Below are positions 36,757-45,153 of a stretch of 64,000 bases of DNA, piece after piece. Under the pieces are notes generated by a model. The model ran no database searches, was not told where the DNA came from, and saw nothing but the letters and a program-made list of their open reading frames with translations. The DNA lies in the NCBI GenBank assembly GCA_902825875.1, contig CADECP010000027.1:8754-72753 (forward strand), read 5' to 3'. Each line of letters opens with the position of its first letter. Position 1 is the stretch's first letter. The translations under genes and the position numbers were made by a program. Source of the DNA: an uncultured Acidobacteriota bacterium (lineage in GTDB: Bacteria > Acidobacteriota > Blastocatellia > RBC074).

Positions 36757-38666
36757 ACGGTTCTCCAGAAGGTTGAATAGCTGATGCGTTCCATCGAAAT
36801 CGCATCGGCGGGACAACGCTGCGCGCACAGTGCGCAGCGGATGCAGCGGTCTTCGTCTTTCAAAATGGCGGAGTTTTCTTTCAGGTCGGCATCGGTTCCG
36901 AGCGAATGTTCGATAGCGGCAGTGAGGTCGCCATTCAGCGCCAAACTGTCCAGCGAAACCAGCTTCAAACATTCGGTCGGGCAAACATCGGCGCAACCTC
37001 CGCACAACACACAGCGCACGCCGTCAAACACCGGCGTCACGCCGCAATCCAGACAGCGCGAAGCTTCGCGCATCGCTTCGGCGCGGGTGTAGCCGGTTTC
37101 GACAACAGTTTCGGGATGATGTAATCGCTCTTCGGGATGAATTACGGGAACCGCCGTGCGGCGCAAGGATTCGTAGCCGCGTTCGCGGCGGTAATGTTCA
37201 AGGATGTTGTGCGCCGAAACGGAATCGGCGGCGAGCGTGCGTCCCGTCACGAATTGATAAATCGAACGCGCAGCCGCTTTGCCCGAAGCCACCGCGTCAA
37301 TCAACAACCGCGTGCCGTGCGCCAGATCGCCCGCGACGAAAACGCCTTTGCCGGTGGTGGTCAGTAGCCGTGGATCAACTTTCGGCCAACCCGGTCGCAT
37401 CATTTCAATGTCAGCGCCGCCGTCTTCCAGAAAACTGAGCGCGGGCGCTTGGCCGACGGAAAGCAGCACGGTGTCGCAGGGAATCACGTCCGTGATTTGA
37501 TCGTCGTAAAGCGGCGCGAACTTTTTGTTTTCGTCGTAAACCCGAAGGCATTTGCGAAAGCGCACGCCTGAAACTTTGCCTTCGCCATCGCGCAGGATTT
37601 CGACCGGCCCCCAGCCGTTGTGACGTTCGACGCCTTCTTCATCGCCTTCCAAAATTTCGACGGTGTCGGCAGGCATTTCTTCCAGACTTTCCAGCGACGC
37701 CAGATGCACGCGCGCCGTTCCGGCCAGTCGCGCAGCCGTGCGCGCCGTGTCGTAAGCAATCTGCCGCACGACTGTGCGCGCCACGTCGTAAGCGACATTG
37801 CCGCCGCCGATGACAACGACATTACCGCCAATATCCAGCCGCTCGCCCAATGAAACCGCGCGCAGCAAATCCACGCCGCCAAATACTCGCGGCCCGTTTT
37901 CGCCCGGCAGCCCAAGCCCGCGCGAAGCTTTCGCGCCGACGGCGATCAACACGGCAGCGAAATCGCGTCGCAATTCGGCGAAGGAAATGTCTTTGCCGAT
38001 GGTCACGCCGCAGCGAATTTCAACGCCGAGCGCCTCGATCACCGCGACTTCTTTTTGAATCAGTTCGCGCGGCAAACGATAAGCGGGCACGCCGACGGCG
38101 AGCATCCCGGCGGCGACGGGTTCGATTTCAAACACGACAGGCGCAAATCCCAGCAAAGCCAGATCGTGCGCGGCGGCGAGTCCGGCGGGGCCTGCGCCGA
38201 TGATGGCTATGCGTTCGCCGTTGGCTTTGGCGATGCGGCCATCCAGACAGGAATTGAGCAGCGCCGCGATTTCTTCGGTGTTGGCGGCAACAAAGGGAAC
38301 GAAGGATCGAACGGCTTCCAGAACTTCGGCGGTGGGACGGGCTTCGGGGCCTGCCTGGTCGCAGGCGAAGCGTTTCAAGGCGCGAATAGAAACCGGGCGG
38401 TCATTGGCGACAAAGCGTCCATCGTCATCCACGCGCGGAACTTTGCCGCGCCGACAAGCCGCTTCGCACGGAGCGCCGCAAATCCGTCCGCAAATCGAAG
38501 CGAAGGGATTCGGCCCGCGCGCAATCAGATAGGCTTCTTCAAACCGTCCGTCGGCGATGGCGCGAACATATCCGCGCGCGTCGGTGTGAACGGGACAGGC
38601 CACCTGACAGGAGATCAATCCTTGATGATAATTTTCGCCCGGAACTTGAACATTCAGCTTTTCCAT
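36753..38666 (-). CDS. GltD-like FAD/NAD(P) oxidoreductase with N- and C-terminal Fe-S domains
   Basis: 637 residues. The N-terminal Cys-rich domain (CQVACPVHTDARGYV, CGRICGAPCEAACRRG) is the glutamate-synthase/dihydropyrimidine-dehydrogenase Fe-S type. The FAD fold has IIGAGPAGLAAAHDLALLGF at about 150-170, the NAD(P) fold VVVIGGGNVAYDVAR at about 285, and the C-terminus carries two [4Fe-4S] motifs (CVLCGGCADVCPTEC, CIRCALCAQRCP). Placed first in the Rieske/cytochrome b operon, it may exchange electrons between NAD(P)H and the complex. Comparable flavoproteins accompany Rieske/cytochrome b complexes in anammox bacteria. Ribosome site GAGAGG precedes the start. Confidence 0.85.
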   Translation of the reverse strand: MEKLNVQVPGENYHQGLISCQVACPVHTDARGYVRAIADGRFEEAYLIARGPNPFASICGRICGAPCEAACRRGKVPRVDDDGRFVANDRPVSIRALKRFACDQAGPEARPTAEVLEAVRSFVPFVAANTEEIAALLNSCLDGRIAKANGERIAIIGAGPAGLAAAHDLALLGFAPVVFEIEPVAAGMLAVGVPAYRLPRELIQKEVAVIEALGVEIRCGVTIGKDISFAELRRDFAAVLIAVGAKASRGLGLPGENGPRVFGGVDLLRAVSLGERLDIGGNVVVIGGGNVAYDVARTVVRQIAYDTARTAARLAGTARVHLASLESLEEMPADTVEILEGDEEGVERHNGWGPVEILRDGEGKVSGVRFRKCLRVYDENKKFAPLYDDQITDVIPCDTVLLSVGQAPALSFLEDGGADIEMMRPGWPKVDPRLLTTTGKGVFVAGDLAHGTRLLIDAVASGKAAARSIYQFVTGRTLAADSVSAHNILEHYRRERGYESLRRTAVPVIHPEERLHHPETVVETGYTRAEAMREASRCLDCGVTPVFDGVRCVLCGGCADVCPTECLKLVSLDSLALNGDLTAAIEHSLGTDADLKENSAILKDEDRCIRCALCAQRCPADAISMERISYSTFWRTV

Positions 38667-38864
38667 CCTGACCTCTCACGCTCGACATTGCGGCGATAAG
38701 CAAAAGAATCCCTTTCACATCGCTTTGAATGGCGATGCGGAAATCTGCTCAGTCAGTTGTGTTGAATTGCGTTTGGTTACTCAGTTATCGCGGAAAACCA
38801 CCAAACAGTCTGTGGTTGTTGCGATTTCTGGCAATACTCATTCCAGGCGGATGGAGCGAGTGAA

Positions 38865-40190
38865 TTAGTTATCCCGCTGAAAATACGCAGGCAAATTGGT
38901 TTTCGTTTGGCGGAGAATTTCCAGAACTGCTTTGCGATCTTCGGGCGCAATGTCCAGAACATCTTTGTCTTTGGTTTGGCCGGTCAGCGCCAGCCAAAGT
39001 TGTTTGTAAATCTGATCGAGCGCCGGTTTGGGCAGCGCGTCGAACGCTTCGGAGTAAATCAAATAACTGCACGGATACCGAAACAGTTTTTTCTGCAAAT
39101 CCAGATCGCGCAATGAACGCCCTTGTTTGTCGCGCTGCGCCGTGGCGATAAAGTCTTTGGCAAAACTTGTCGTGCCGCTGATCGGCGATTGCCAGCGCGT
39201 TTCACCGACAAAGAGCATGTACCGCAACAAATCTTCTGTTGCGCGTTCGATGCGTCGGCGCGTGCTGTCTGAAAGTTCATCGCCGTTGCGCTGCAAGGCT
39301 TCGTCCATCACTTTCTGATTGTTCAGCGCCAGCTTGGTTTCGTAATTCAATCGCGTAATCAGGTTGTGCATCTGAGTTTGATGTTCCAACACCATCAAAG
39401 CCACGATGTCGCTGTGCGCCGACAAATAACTGGTTGGAGTAAATTTTTTGGCCAGACTGGTCAGGTTCGCGCCGGTCAGTTGCTCAGGCTTTTCGGGGTT
39501 GCTGGATTCGCTGAACAGCAAGTTTCCGGCATGACGAGCTTCGCCGTGTTTTCCCGTAACGTACCAACCTCCCCAGCGTTCGATCAACGGGCTGGCGTGA
39601 TTGGTGATGTGCGAACCCAGCGGCGCAATCGGATAACCGCGTTCGTCAGGATAAACCGATCTCACCACAAAACCCGGAACGTTGCGCGTGGCATTCGACG
39701 TGTGACATTGCAGGCATTCGTCGTTGCGAACGAAGCGCGGTTTGTCGGTTTTGTGCTGTTCCAGCATATAAAAGACGCCGCCGAATTGCGGATCAACCGC
39801 CGCCAGTTCCAGCAAGTCTCCGCCACGAACCCAGCCGACATAAGCTTCATCGTTGAAGAAAATCGAACGCGGATTGTTCGGCGAAATTCGATGCAACTGA
39901 AAACTGGTTTTGGAAAAAACCAGCCCTTGCGATGAAACCGGAATGTTCAACTGTTTCAACACCGACGCCAGATAACCGTTGCTGTCTGAATGTTCGAGTT
40001 TGATTTCGCCGCTGTTGATTCGTCGCTGTAACCTGGCGATGGCGTCGTTTTTGCCTGCGCCGCGGTAACCGATGACTTCGCCGTCACGAAACTGATCCTG
40101 TCGGTTGGCCAGTCCTGGCGAAAATGCCCAAGCACAGGTCATTGCACTGACAATCAACAACAGTTTGTAAGTAAGCCGTTTGAGTTTCAT
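38865..40190 (-). CDS. Periplasmic mono-haem c-type protein of unknown function
   Basis: 441 residues with a signal peptide (LLLIVSAMTCAWAFS). A single CxxCH lies in RNDECLQCHTSNATRNVPGF at about residue 160, followed by a conserved-looking stretch GSHITNHASPLIERWGGWYVTG. The C-terminal half is helical with a second cysteine region (FRYPCSYLIY). No named family recognised. The position between the respiratory operon and NO reductase suggests a redox or sensing role in the same pathway. Confidence 0.7.
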   Translation of the reverse strand: MKLKRLTYKLLLIVSAMTCAWAFSPGLANRQDQFRDGEVIGYRGAGKNDAIARLQRRINSGEIKLEHSDSNGYLASVLKQLNIPVSSQGLVFSKTSFQLHRISPNNPRSIFFNDEAYVGWVRGGDLLELAAVDPQFGGVFYMLEQHKTDKPRFVRNDECLQCHTSNATRNVPGFVVRSVYPDERGYPIAPLGSHITNHASPLIERWGGWYVTGKHGEARHAGNLLFSESSNPEKPEQLTGANLTSLAKKFTPTSYLSAHSDIVALMVLEHQTQMHNLITRLNYETKLALNNQKVMDEALQRNGDELSDSTRRRIERATEDLLRYMLFVGETRWQSPISGTTSFAKDFIATAQRDKQGRSLRDLDLQKKLFRYPCSYLIYSEAFDALPKPALDQIYKQLWLALTGQTKDKDVLDIAPEDRKAVLEILRQTKTNLPAYFQRDN

Positions 40191-40299
40191 TGTCTGGCCA
40201 AAAAATGCAGGCGATTAATCGGTTCCCGCAATTTACTGACATTCTTGTTTCAGAAGGCAAAGTTCCGAAAAGATTCAGAACCTCGCCTTCTGAGCGGGT

Positions 40300-42546
40300 T
40301 CAAGCAGTTTCAGTCAAAGCTTGGAAAGCGGCTTTTTGTGATTTCGGGCGTCTGAAGATCAGATCAAGAGCGAAGTACACAAAAGCAACGGCTCCGACGG
40401 CAAAGACAGTGTCGCCGACGATTCGCACCCAGCGAAGAAACTGCATCAAATCGGTTTGCATAAATTCAGGGCTGCGCGCCGACCAATATCCCACGGAAAC
40501 CGATTGCTGGGTTTGCAGCAAACCAATCGGCAACAAGCTCAGCACGATTTCCATCAACATGCCTATGTTGATCGTCCAAAACGCGAACTTAATCAGCGAT
40601 TCTTTCCACAACAATTCCGGCTTCATAGCGCGCAGACAGAACAGCGTCAATCCAAGTCCCAAGGTTCCGTACACTCCGTACAACGCTCCGTGAGCGTGAA
40701 CCGCAGTCGTGTTCAGTCCCTGCATGTAATAGAGCGCAATCGGCGGGTTAATCATAAACCCGAAGATTCCCGCGCCGACCATATTCCAGAATGCGACAGC
40801 GACGAAAAAGTAAACCACCCATTTGTATTGTTGCAGCCAGGGACGAACTTTGGTGTGGTTGATGTTTTCCCAAGCTTCAAAACCGACCAGCGTCAGCGGC
40901 ACAATTTCCAGCGCGCTGAAAACCGATCCGAAGGCCAACGCCACTGTCGGAGTTCCGGCAAAATACAGATGATGAAGAGTTCCGATGATTCCACCCGACA
41001 TATAAACCGCGCCGGACAACAACGAAGCCTTGGCCGCTCGTTCGGCGTTAATGACTCCCAGTTTGGCAAACAGAAACGCGATAACGACTGTGGCGAAAAC
41101 TTCAAAGAATCCTTCTACCCACAAATGCACCACCCACCAACGCCAATACTCAACCACGGAAAGATGAGACTTCATTCCCCAGAACAATCCCGGACTGTAA
41201 AACAACGCAATGCCCGCCGTGGTAATCAGGTACAACACCAGCAGCGATTTTCGATTGTCATTTTTTCTCAGCGCCGGAATCGCCGTGCGCGCCACCAAAA
41301 ACAGCCAGAGCAACAAACCGACAAATAACGCCGCCTGCCAGGCGCGCCCAAGATCAACATATTCGTAACCCTGATGGCCGAAATAAAACGATGCCGCTCC
41401 CGTCAGTTTGTTGGCGACGCTCATCCATTGGCCAGCCATCGAACCGAGCACGACGACCAGCAAAGCGCCAAACAACAAATCCACTCCCAGCTTTTGCCTT
41501 TTCGGTTCATAACCGCAAATGACCGGGCCGATGAACAATCCAGAAGCCAGCCAGGCCGTCGCAATCCAGAAAATTCCCAATTGAGTATGCCAGGTGCGCG
41601 TGACGACGTAAGGCAGATAATCCGCCAGCGGGAAGCCATAAAACCCGCCGCCTTCGACCCCGTAATGCGCCGTCAGTATTCCCATGAAAATCTGCAACAG
41701 AAACAGTAATGACACTACCAGGAAGTATTTGACCGTCGCTTTTTGCGATGGAGTCAGCGTTGCTCCGATCAACGGGTCGCTGTTGGGAACGTCGTGATCT
41801 TCTTCCCGCTTTCTTCCAGCCAACAGCCAGATCATCGCTCCGATTCCGGCCAGCAACATAATGACGCTGACGCCTGTCCAGACAATGGCGCTGCTGGTTG
41901 GCGTGTTGGCGACCAACGGTTCCGCAGGGAAATTGCTGGTGTAAGAAATGGTTTGGTTTGGACGATTGGTGGCCGATGCCCAGGAAGTCCAAAAGAAAAA
42001 TGATGTGAGTTGGTGCAACTTCACCGGGTCGGGTTGGGCGTTGCGTTGAATGGCGTAATCTTTGTTGCCGTTGGTGAAAACGTCCGAGTAATGCTTCAGG
42101 CTGCTTTCAAATGCTTCGGCGCGAATCGGCTCAATTGTGATTTTGCCGGTTTGCGGGTCGTAATTGTTTTTCCGAACTGTGTCCTGCAATCGCTGCCGCA
42201 ACACAGCCTGTTGTTCGGAATTCAGCGCGCCGTATTCTTTGGCAAACTCCGCTTTAGCCCATTTATCCAGAATGAACACTGCTTCGCGGTGCAGATAATC
42301 GGCTGTCCAGTCGGGAGCAACGTAACTGCCATGCCCCCAAATGGAACCGACCTGCATGCCGCCCATTGCCTGCCAGACGTTTTGGCCGTTTGAAACTTCG
42401 CCTTCGGCGATTAACACCTGGCCGTCAGTCGTCACGACTTCGCGCGGAATTGGGGGAGCCTGTCGAAAAATCTCTGTGCCGACCCATCCCAGGACTGCAA
42501 ACGAAAAGACAAAAATTGCGATAAAAACAACCCACAACCGTTTCAC
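40300..42546 (-). CDS. norZ: Quinol-dependent nitric oxide reductase (qNOR)
   Basis: 748 residues from GTG 42546, with AAGGAG six bases upstream. The N-terminal extension (REVVTTDGQVLIAEGEVSNGQNVWQ) is the cytochrome-c-like fold without haem that marks qNOR. The NorB-type core follows with about twelve helices and the His ligands in RTWHTQLGIFW, WVVHLWVEGFFEVFA, YFAGTPTV and VHAHGALYGVYG. It reduces NO to N2O using quinol in the membrane, without needing NorC. Confidence 0.93.
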   Translation of the reverse strand: MKRLWVVFIAIFVFSFAVLGWVGTEIFRQAPPIPREVVTTDGQVLIAEGEVSNGQNVWQAMGGMQVGSIWGHGSYVAPDWTADYLHREAVFILDKWAKAEFAKEYGALNSEQQAVLRQRLQDTVRKNNYDPQTGKITIEPIRAEAFESSLKHYSDVFTNGNKDYAIQRNAQPDPVKLHQLTSFFFWTSWASATNRPNQTISYTSNFPAEPLVANTPTSSAIVWTGVSVIMLLAGIGAMIWLLAGRKREEDHDVPNSDPLIGATLTPSQKATVKYFLVVSLLFLLQIFMGILTAHYGVEGGGFYGFPLADYLPYVVTRTWHTQLGIFWIATAWLASGLFIGPVICGYEPKRQKLGVDLLFGALLVVVLGSMAGQWMSVANKLTGAASFYFGHQGYEYVDLGRAWQAALFVGLLLWLFLVARTAIPALRKNDNRKSLLVLYLITTAGIALFYSPGLFWGMKSHLSVVEYWRWWVVHLWVEGFFEVFATVVIAFLFAKLGVINAERAAKASLLSGAVYMSGGIIGTLHHLYFAGTPTVALAFGSVFSALEIVPLTLVGFEAWENINHTKVRPWLQQYKWVVYFFVAVAFWNMVGAGIFGFMINPPIALYYMQGLNTTAVHAHGALYGVYGTLGLGLTLFCLRAMKPELLWKESLIKFAFWTINIGMLMEIVLSLLPIGLLQTQQSVSVGYWSARSPEFMQTDLMQFLRWVRIVGDTVFAVGAVAFVYFALDLIFRRPKSQKAAFQALTETA

Positions 42547-42625
42547 GGGGTCTCCTTATGAATTTGAGTATTGAATTGGCGAAGCAGAAGGTTTGAATCC
42601 AGGTCTGTTTTCAGTTGAAGCACCC

Positions 42626-42699
42626 GTGTCGGTAGCCCGACTGTAAAGGAGGGCCGTTTCCACACATCAAGCCCTTGCTTACGCGCGGGCTACTGACAC
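42626..42699. repeat. Cluster palindrome copy 5 (arms A and B)
   Basis: 74 nt, ends GTGTCGGTAGCCCG and CGGGCTACTGACAC. The left arm is a variant of type A (CGACTGTAAAGGAGGGC), the right is the complement of type B. It fills the spacer between the RIC and qNOR genes. Confidence 0.88.
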
Positions 42700-42722
42700 C
42701 ATACGCGCAACTGAAAACTAAT

Positions 42723-43427
42723 CTAAGTTTCCATCTCGACTGCTCGCGGGAACAGAATGTTGTTTTCCAGATGTATGTGTTGATGCAGATCGGCTTCGAA
42801 TTCCCGCAAGGCTTGAAACAGCGTCTGGTAGCTGAAGCAAGCGTCTTGTGGCGGAACGTAATTGCCGCATGCCGACCGCATCTCGCGCAGCAAATCGCCC
42901 ACAGTGTCGTGTTCCATCATCATCATGCGAACAGGATTTTGAACCGTGCCGAAAAATGGCATTGGAACAGCCGTTTCATTTTCCAATTGAATGACGTAGG
43001 GAAACAGAACCTGCTCTTCTTTCAACAGATGTGGCAGCAAATCGTCGCGCAACAGCAAAAACAATTCGCGCAATCGCAAAAGCTCCGGATGATGTTCGCC
43101 GTGACGCGAGCAAACCTTTTCGACGAGCTGTTCCAGCCTGCTGAGTTCTTGTCGTGTGAATACGTGATGAGTGTCTTGAATGTGGGCGATCAAATCGGTC
43201 AGAGATCGTGCCTGCCAGTTGATTTGATCGTCCGCCGGTTTGGTTTTTCCGGCTTCTTCAAGCGATTGAATCGCCAGGTCAATCGGCACATGAAACGTGG
43301 CGCAGGCGTCAGCCAATGTGCGACCGCCGCCGCAGCAATAATCAATGCCGATTTTTTCAAAAACGCGGGTTGCTCCCGGCCAGGTGACAGCCAACTCTCT
43401 GATCGTGTTCATGACATTGACGGACAT
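42723..43427 (-). CDS. Iron-sulfur cluster repair di-iron protein (RIC/ScdA/YtfE)
   Basis: 234 residues. The N-terminal ScdA_N domain has VFEKIGIDYCCGGGRTLADAC; the hemerythrin-like part supplies His and Glu ligands in HIQDTHHVFTRQEL, LLPHLLKEEQVLFPY, MMMEHDTVG and LHQHIHLENNILFPR. RIC proteins restore iron centres damaged by NO and oxidants. It is next to qNOR on the same strand, and a candidate Fnr/Dnr-type site lies upstream. Confidence 0.92.
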   Translation of the reverse strand: MSVNVMNTIRELAVTWPGATRVFEKIGIDYCCGGGRTLADACATFHVPIDLAIQSLEEAGKTKPADDQINWQARSLTDLIAHIQDTHHVFTRQELSRLEQLVEKVCSRHGEHHPELLRLRELFLLLRDDLLPHLLKEEQVLFPYVIQLENETAVPMPFFGTVQNPVRMMMMEHDTVGDLLREMRSACGNYVPPQDACFSYQTLFQALREFEADLHQHIHLENNILFPRAVEMET

Positions 43428-43518
43428 AATGTTCCTTTCGATGTTGCCCGTGGGCGATTGCCAAAGGTTTGATTTTTGAGTGCAATGACACCTTAGCCGT
43501 CGGCGGCATCGTCAGCAG

Positions 43519-43530
43519 TGACTTAAGTCA
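43519..43530. promoter_or_regulatory. Candidate Fnr/Dnr-type operator
   Basis: A perfect 12-bp palindrome TGACTTAAGTCA lies between the divergent RIC and YwiC-like genes. The TGAC-n4-GTCA form fits the family core TTGAC/T-n4-A/GTCAA with one mismatch at each outer base. The Crp/Fnr regulator gene 0.9 kb away has an E-x-x-S-R recognition helix suited to such sites. Confidence 0.5.
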
Positions 43531-43587
43531 TCGTGACGAAAATTTTTGCGTGGTTTGATGCCGCCAAACTTACAAGAGAGAAAACCG

Positions 43588-44397
43588 ATGAAACTTCGAT
43601 CCGCTTTGAAACTGCCCAAAGAACATGGCGCCTGGGCGATGTTTTACGTTCCGTTCGTGCTGGGTTTTCTGGTGGCGGGCAGTTTCAATTTGCCTGTTCT
43701 GCTGTTGCTGGTTGCGGCAACGGCTGCATTCATTTCGCGCGAATCGTTGCTGGTTTGGTGGCGAGCGCAAAAACGTGAACGACAAACTCAGTCATCGGTT
43801 GAAGCCGGACGGTTGTTGATGATTTACGGATTGATCGTTGTGTTGACGGGCGCTCCGCTGATTTTGAGTTTCAAGCTTTACTGGCTGGTTCCGCTGGCGC
43901 TGATCGGAGCAGTGCTGTTGTTGGTCAACGGATGGCAGGCGGCTGAATTTGAAGACCGCACGGTGCAAAGCGAGGTCATGGCTATTGTCGGATTGACAAT
44001 GACTGCTCCGGCGGCGTTTTACACCGCCAAAGGCGTCTGGACGCAAATAGCTTTTTGGTTGTGGGCGTTGAGCGCAGCTTATTTCGCCAGCAGCGTGTTT
44101 TACGTCAAATTGCGCGTGAACTGGTTGCACGCCAAAACTGTCGAAGCCAAACGAAACGCAATGCGGCAATGCGCTGGCTATCATTCATTCCTGCTTTGCT
44201 CTTTACTGGCGTTGGCTGTGACGCGCAGCCTGCCGTTATTTGTGTTGATCGCGTTTGCGCCTGTGATGGCGCGCGCTTTACGCAGCCTGCTCAGCCCCGA
44301 ACCTCACCTGAACCTGAAACGAATCGGAATTGCCGAAATCGTTTACTCGGTCATCTTTCTGGTCGTCACCACGCTGACATTCCGCTCTTTGCAATGA
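43588..44397 (+). CDS. YwiC-like integral membrane protein
   Basis: 269 residues from ATG 43588 behind AGAGAG. The diagnostic opening is LKLPKEHGAWAMFYVPF, followed by about eight membrane helices. In Bacillus subtilis ywiC lies beside narK, fnr and narGHJI, so association with nitrate respiration is known, but the function is not. Here it is transcribed with the Crp/Fnr regulator and divergently from RIC. Confidence 0.82.
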   Translation: MKLRSALKLPKEHGAWAMFYVPFVLGFLVAGSFNLPVLLLLVAATAAFISRESLLVWWRAQKRERQTQSSVEAGRLLMIYGLIVVLTGAPLILSFKLYWLVPLALIGAVLLLVNGWQAAEFEDRTVQSEVMAIVGLTMTAPAAFYTAKGVWTQIAFWLWALSAAYFASSVFYVKLRVNWLHAKTVEAKRNAMRQCAGYHSFLLCSLLALAVTRSLPLFVLIAFAPVMARALRSLLSPEPHLNLKRIGIAEIVYSVIFLVVTTLTFRSLQ

Positions 44398-44444
44398 TTT
44401 CTTCGGATTGAATCGAATCTGTCGAACGGCGACAATGCCCGACC

Positions 44445-45131
44445 ATGACCATAGATAAAATCGCTGCCTTGCGTCGAACGATCCTTTTCGGAGAATTGAA
44501 CGAAGCAGAGTTAAGTGCGTTGGCTGATCGTGCAGTCGAGCGTCGGTTACGCTGTAACGAAATCCTGTTCGTTGCTGGCGACGAAGCCGCCGGGTTGTTC
44601 GTCGTTGTCGAAGGAGCTTTGCGCGCCTTTCGTGAAGGCGTGGACGGGCGCGAACAGGTCATTCACGTTGAACGCGCCGGAGCGACCATCGCTGAATTGC
44701 CGGTGTTTGACGACAAGCCTTATCCTTCCACAGTTGCCGCCGAAGAAGAAACGACGGTTTTGTTCATTGCCAAACGCGAAGTGAAATCGCTTTGTCTGGC
44801 GCATCCTGAAATCGCACTGGCTGGGTTGAAATTGCTGGCCGGGCGGTTGCGAAAATGTGCCGAGCTGGTCGAAGCCTTGTCGTTGCGCGAAGTGGATCAG
44901 CGATTGGCTCGCTGGCTGTTGGCAGAAGCTAGAACGCGCGGCAAACGAACGGAAAAAGGGCTGGAATTGGATTTGGTGTTGACCAATCAACAGATTGCCG
45001 CTCGCATCGGTTCGGTGCGCGAAGTCGTTTCACGCGCGCTGGCTAGATTGCAACAAAACGGATTGGTCAACGTCGAAGGCCGTCACGTGCTGATTCAGCA
45101 AGAACAAGCTCTGATCGTTTTCGGCAGTTGA
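44445..45131 (+). CDS. Crp/Fnr-family transcription regulator, Dnr-like
   Basis: 228 residues. The cyclic-nucleotide-binding-like barrel (about 15-120: ILFVAGDEAAGLFVVVEGALRAF) lacks the N-terminal Cys set of oxygen-sensing Fnr. The winged helix includes LTNQQIAARIGSVREVVSRALARL; the E-V-V-S-R residues match the Fnr-type recognition helix. Absence of Fe-S ligands and linkage to qNOR and RIC suggest an NO- or redox-responsive Dnr/NnrR-like role. Only 47 nt separate it from the YwiC-like gene. Confidence 0.85.
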   Translation: MTIDKIAALRRTILFGELNEAELSALADRAVERRLRCNEILFVAGDEAAGLFVVVEGALRAFREGVDGREQVIHVERAGATIAELPVFDDKPYPSTVAAEEETTVLFIAKREVKSLCLAHPEIALAGLKLLAGRLRKCAELVEALSLREVDQRLARWLLAEARTRGKRTEKGLELDLVLTNQQIAARIGSVREVVSRALARLQQNGLVNVEGRHVLIQQEQALIVFGS

Positions 45132-45153
45132 GAACCAATCGGCTTCTTTTCTA

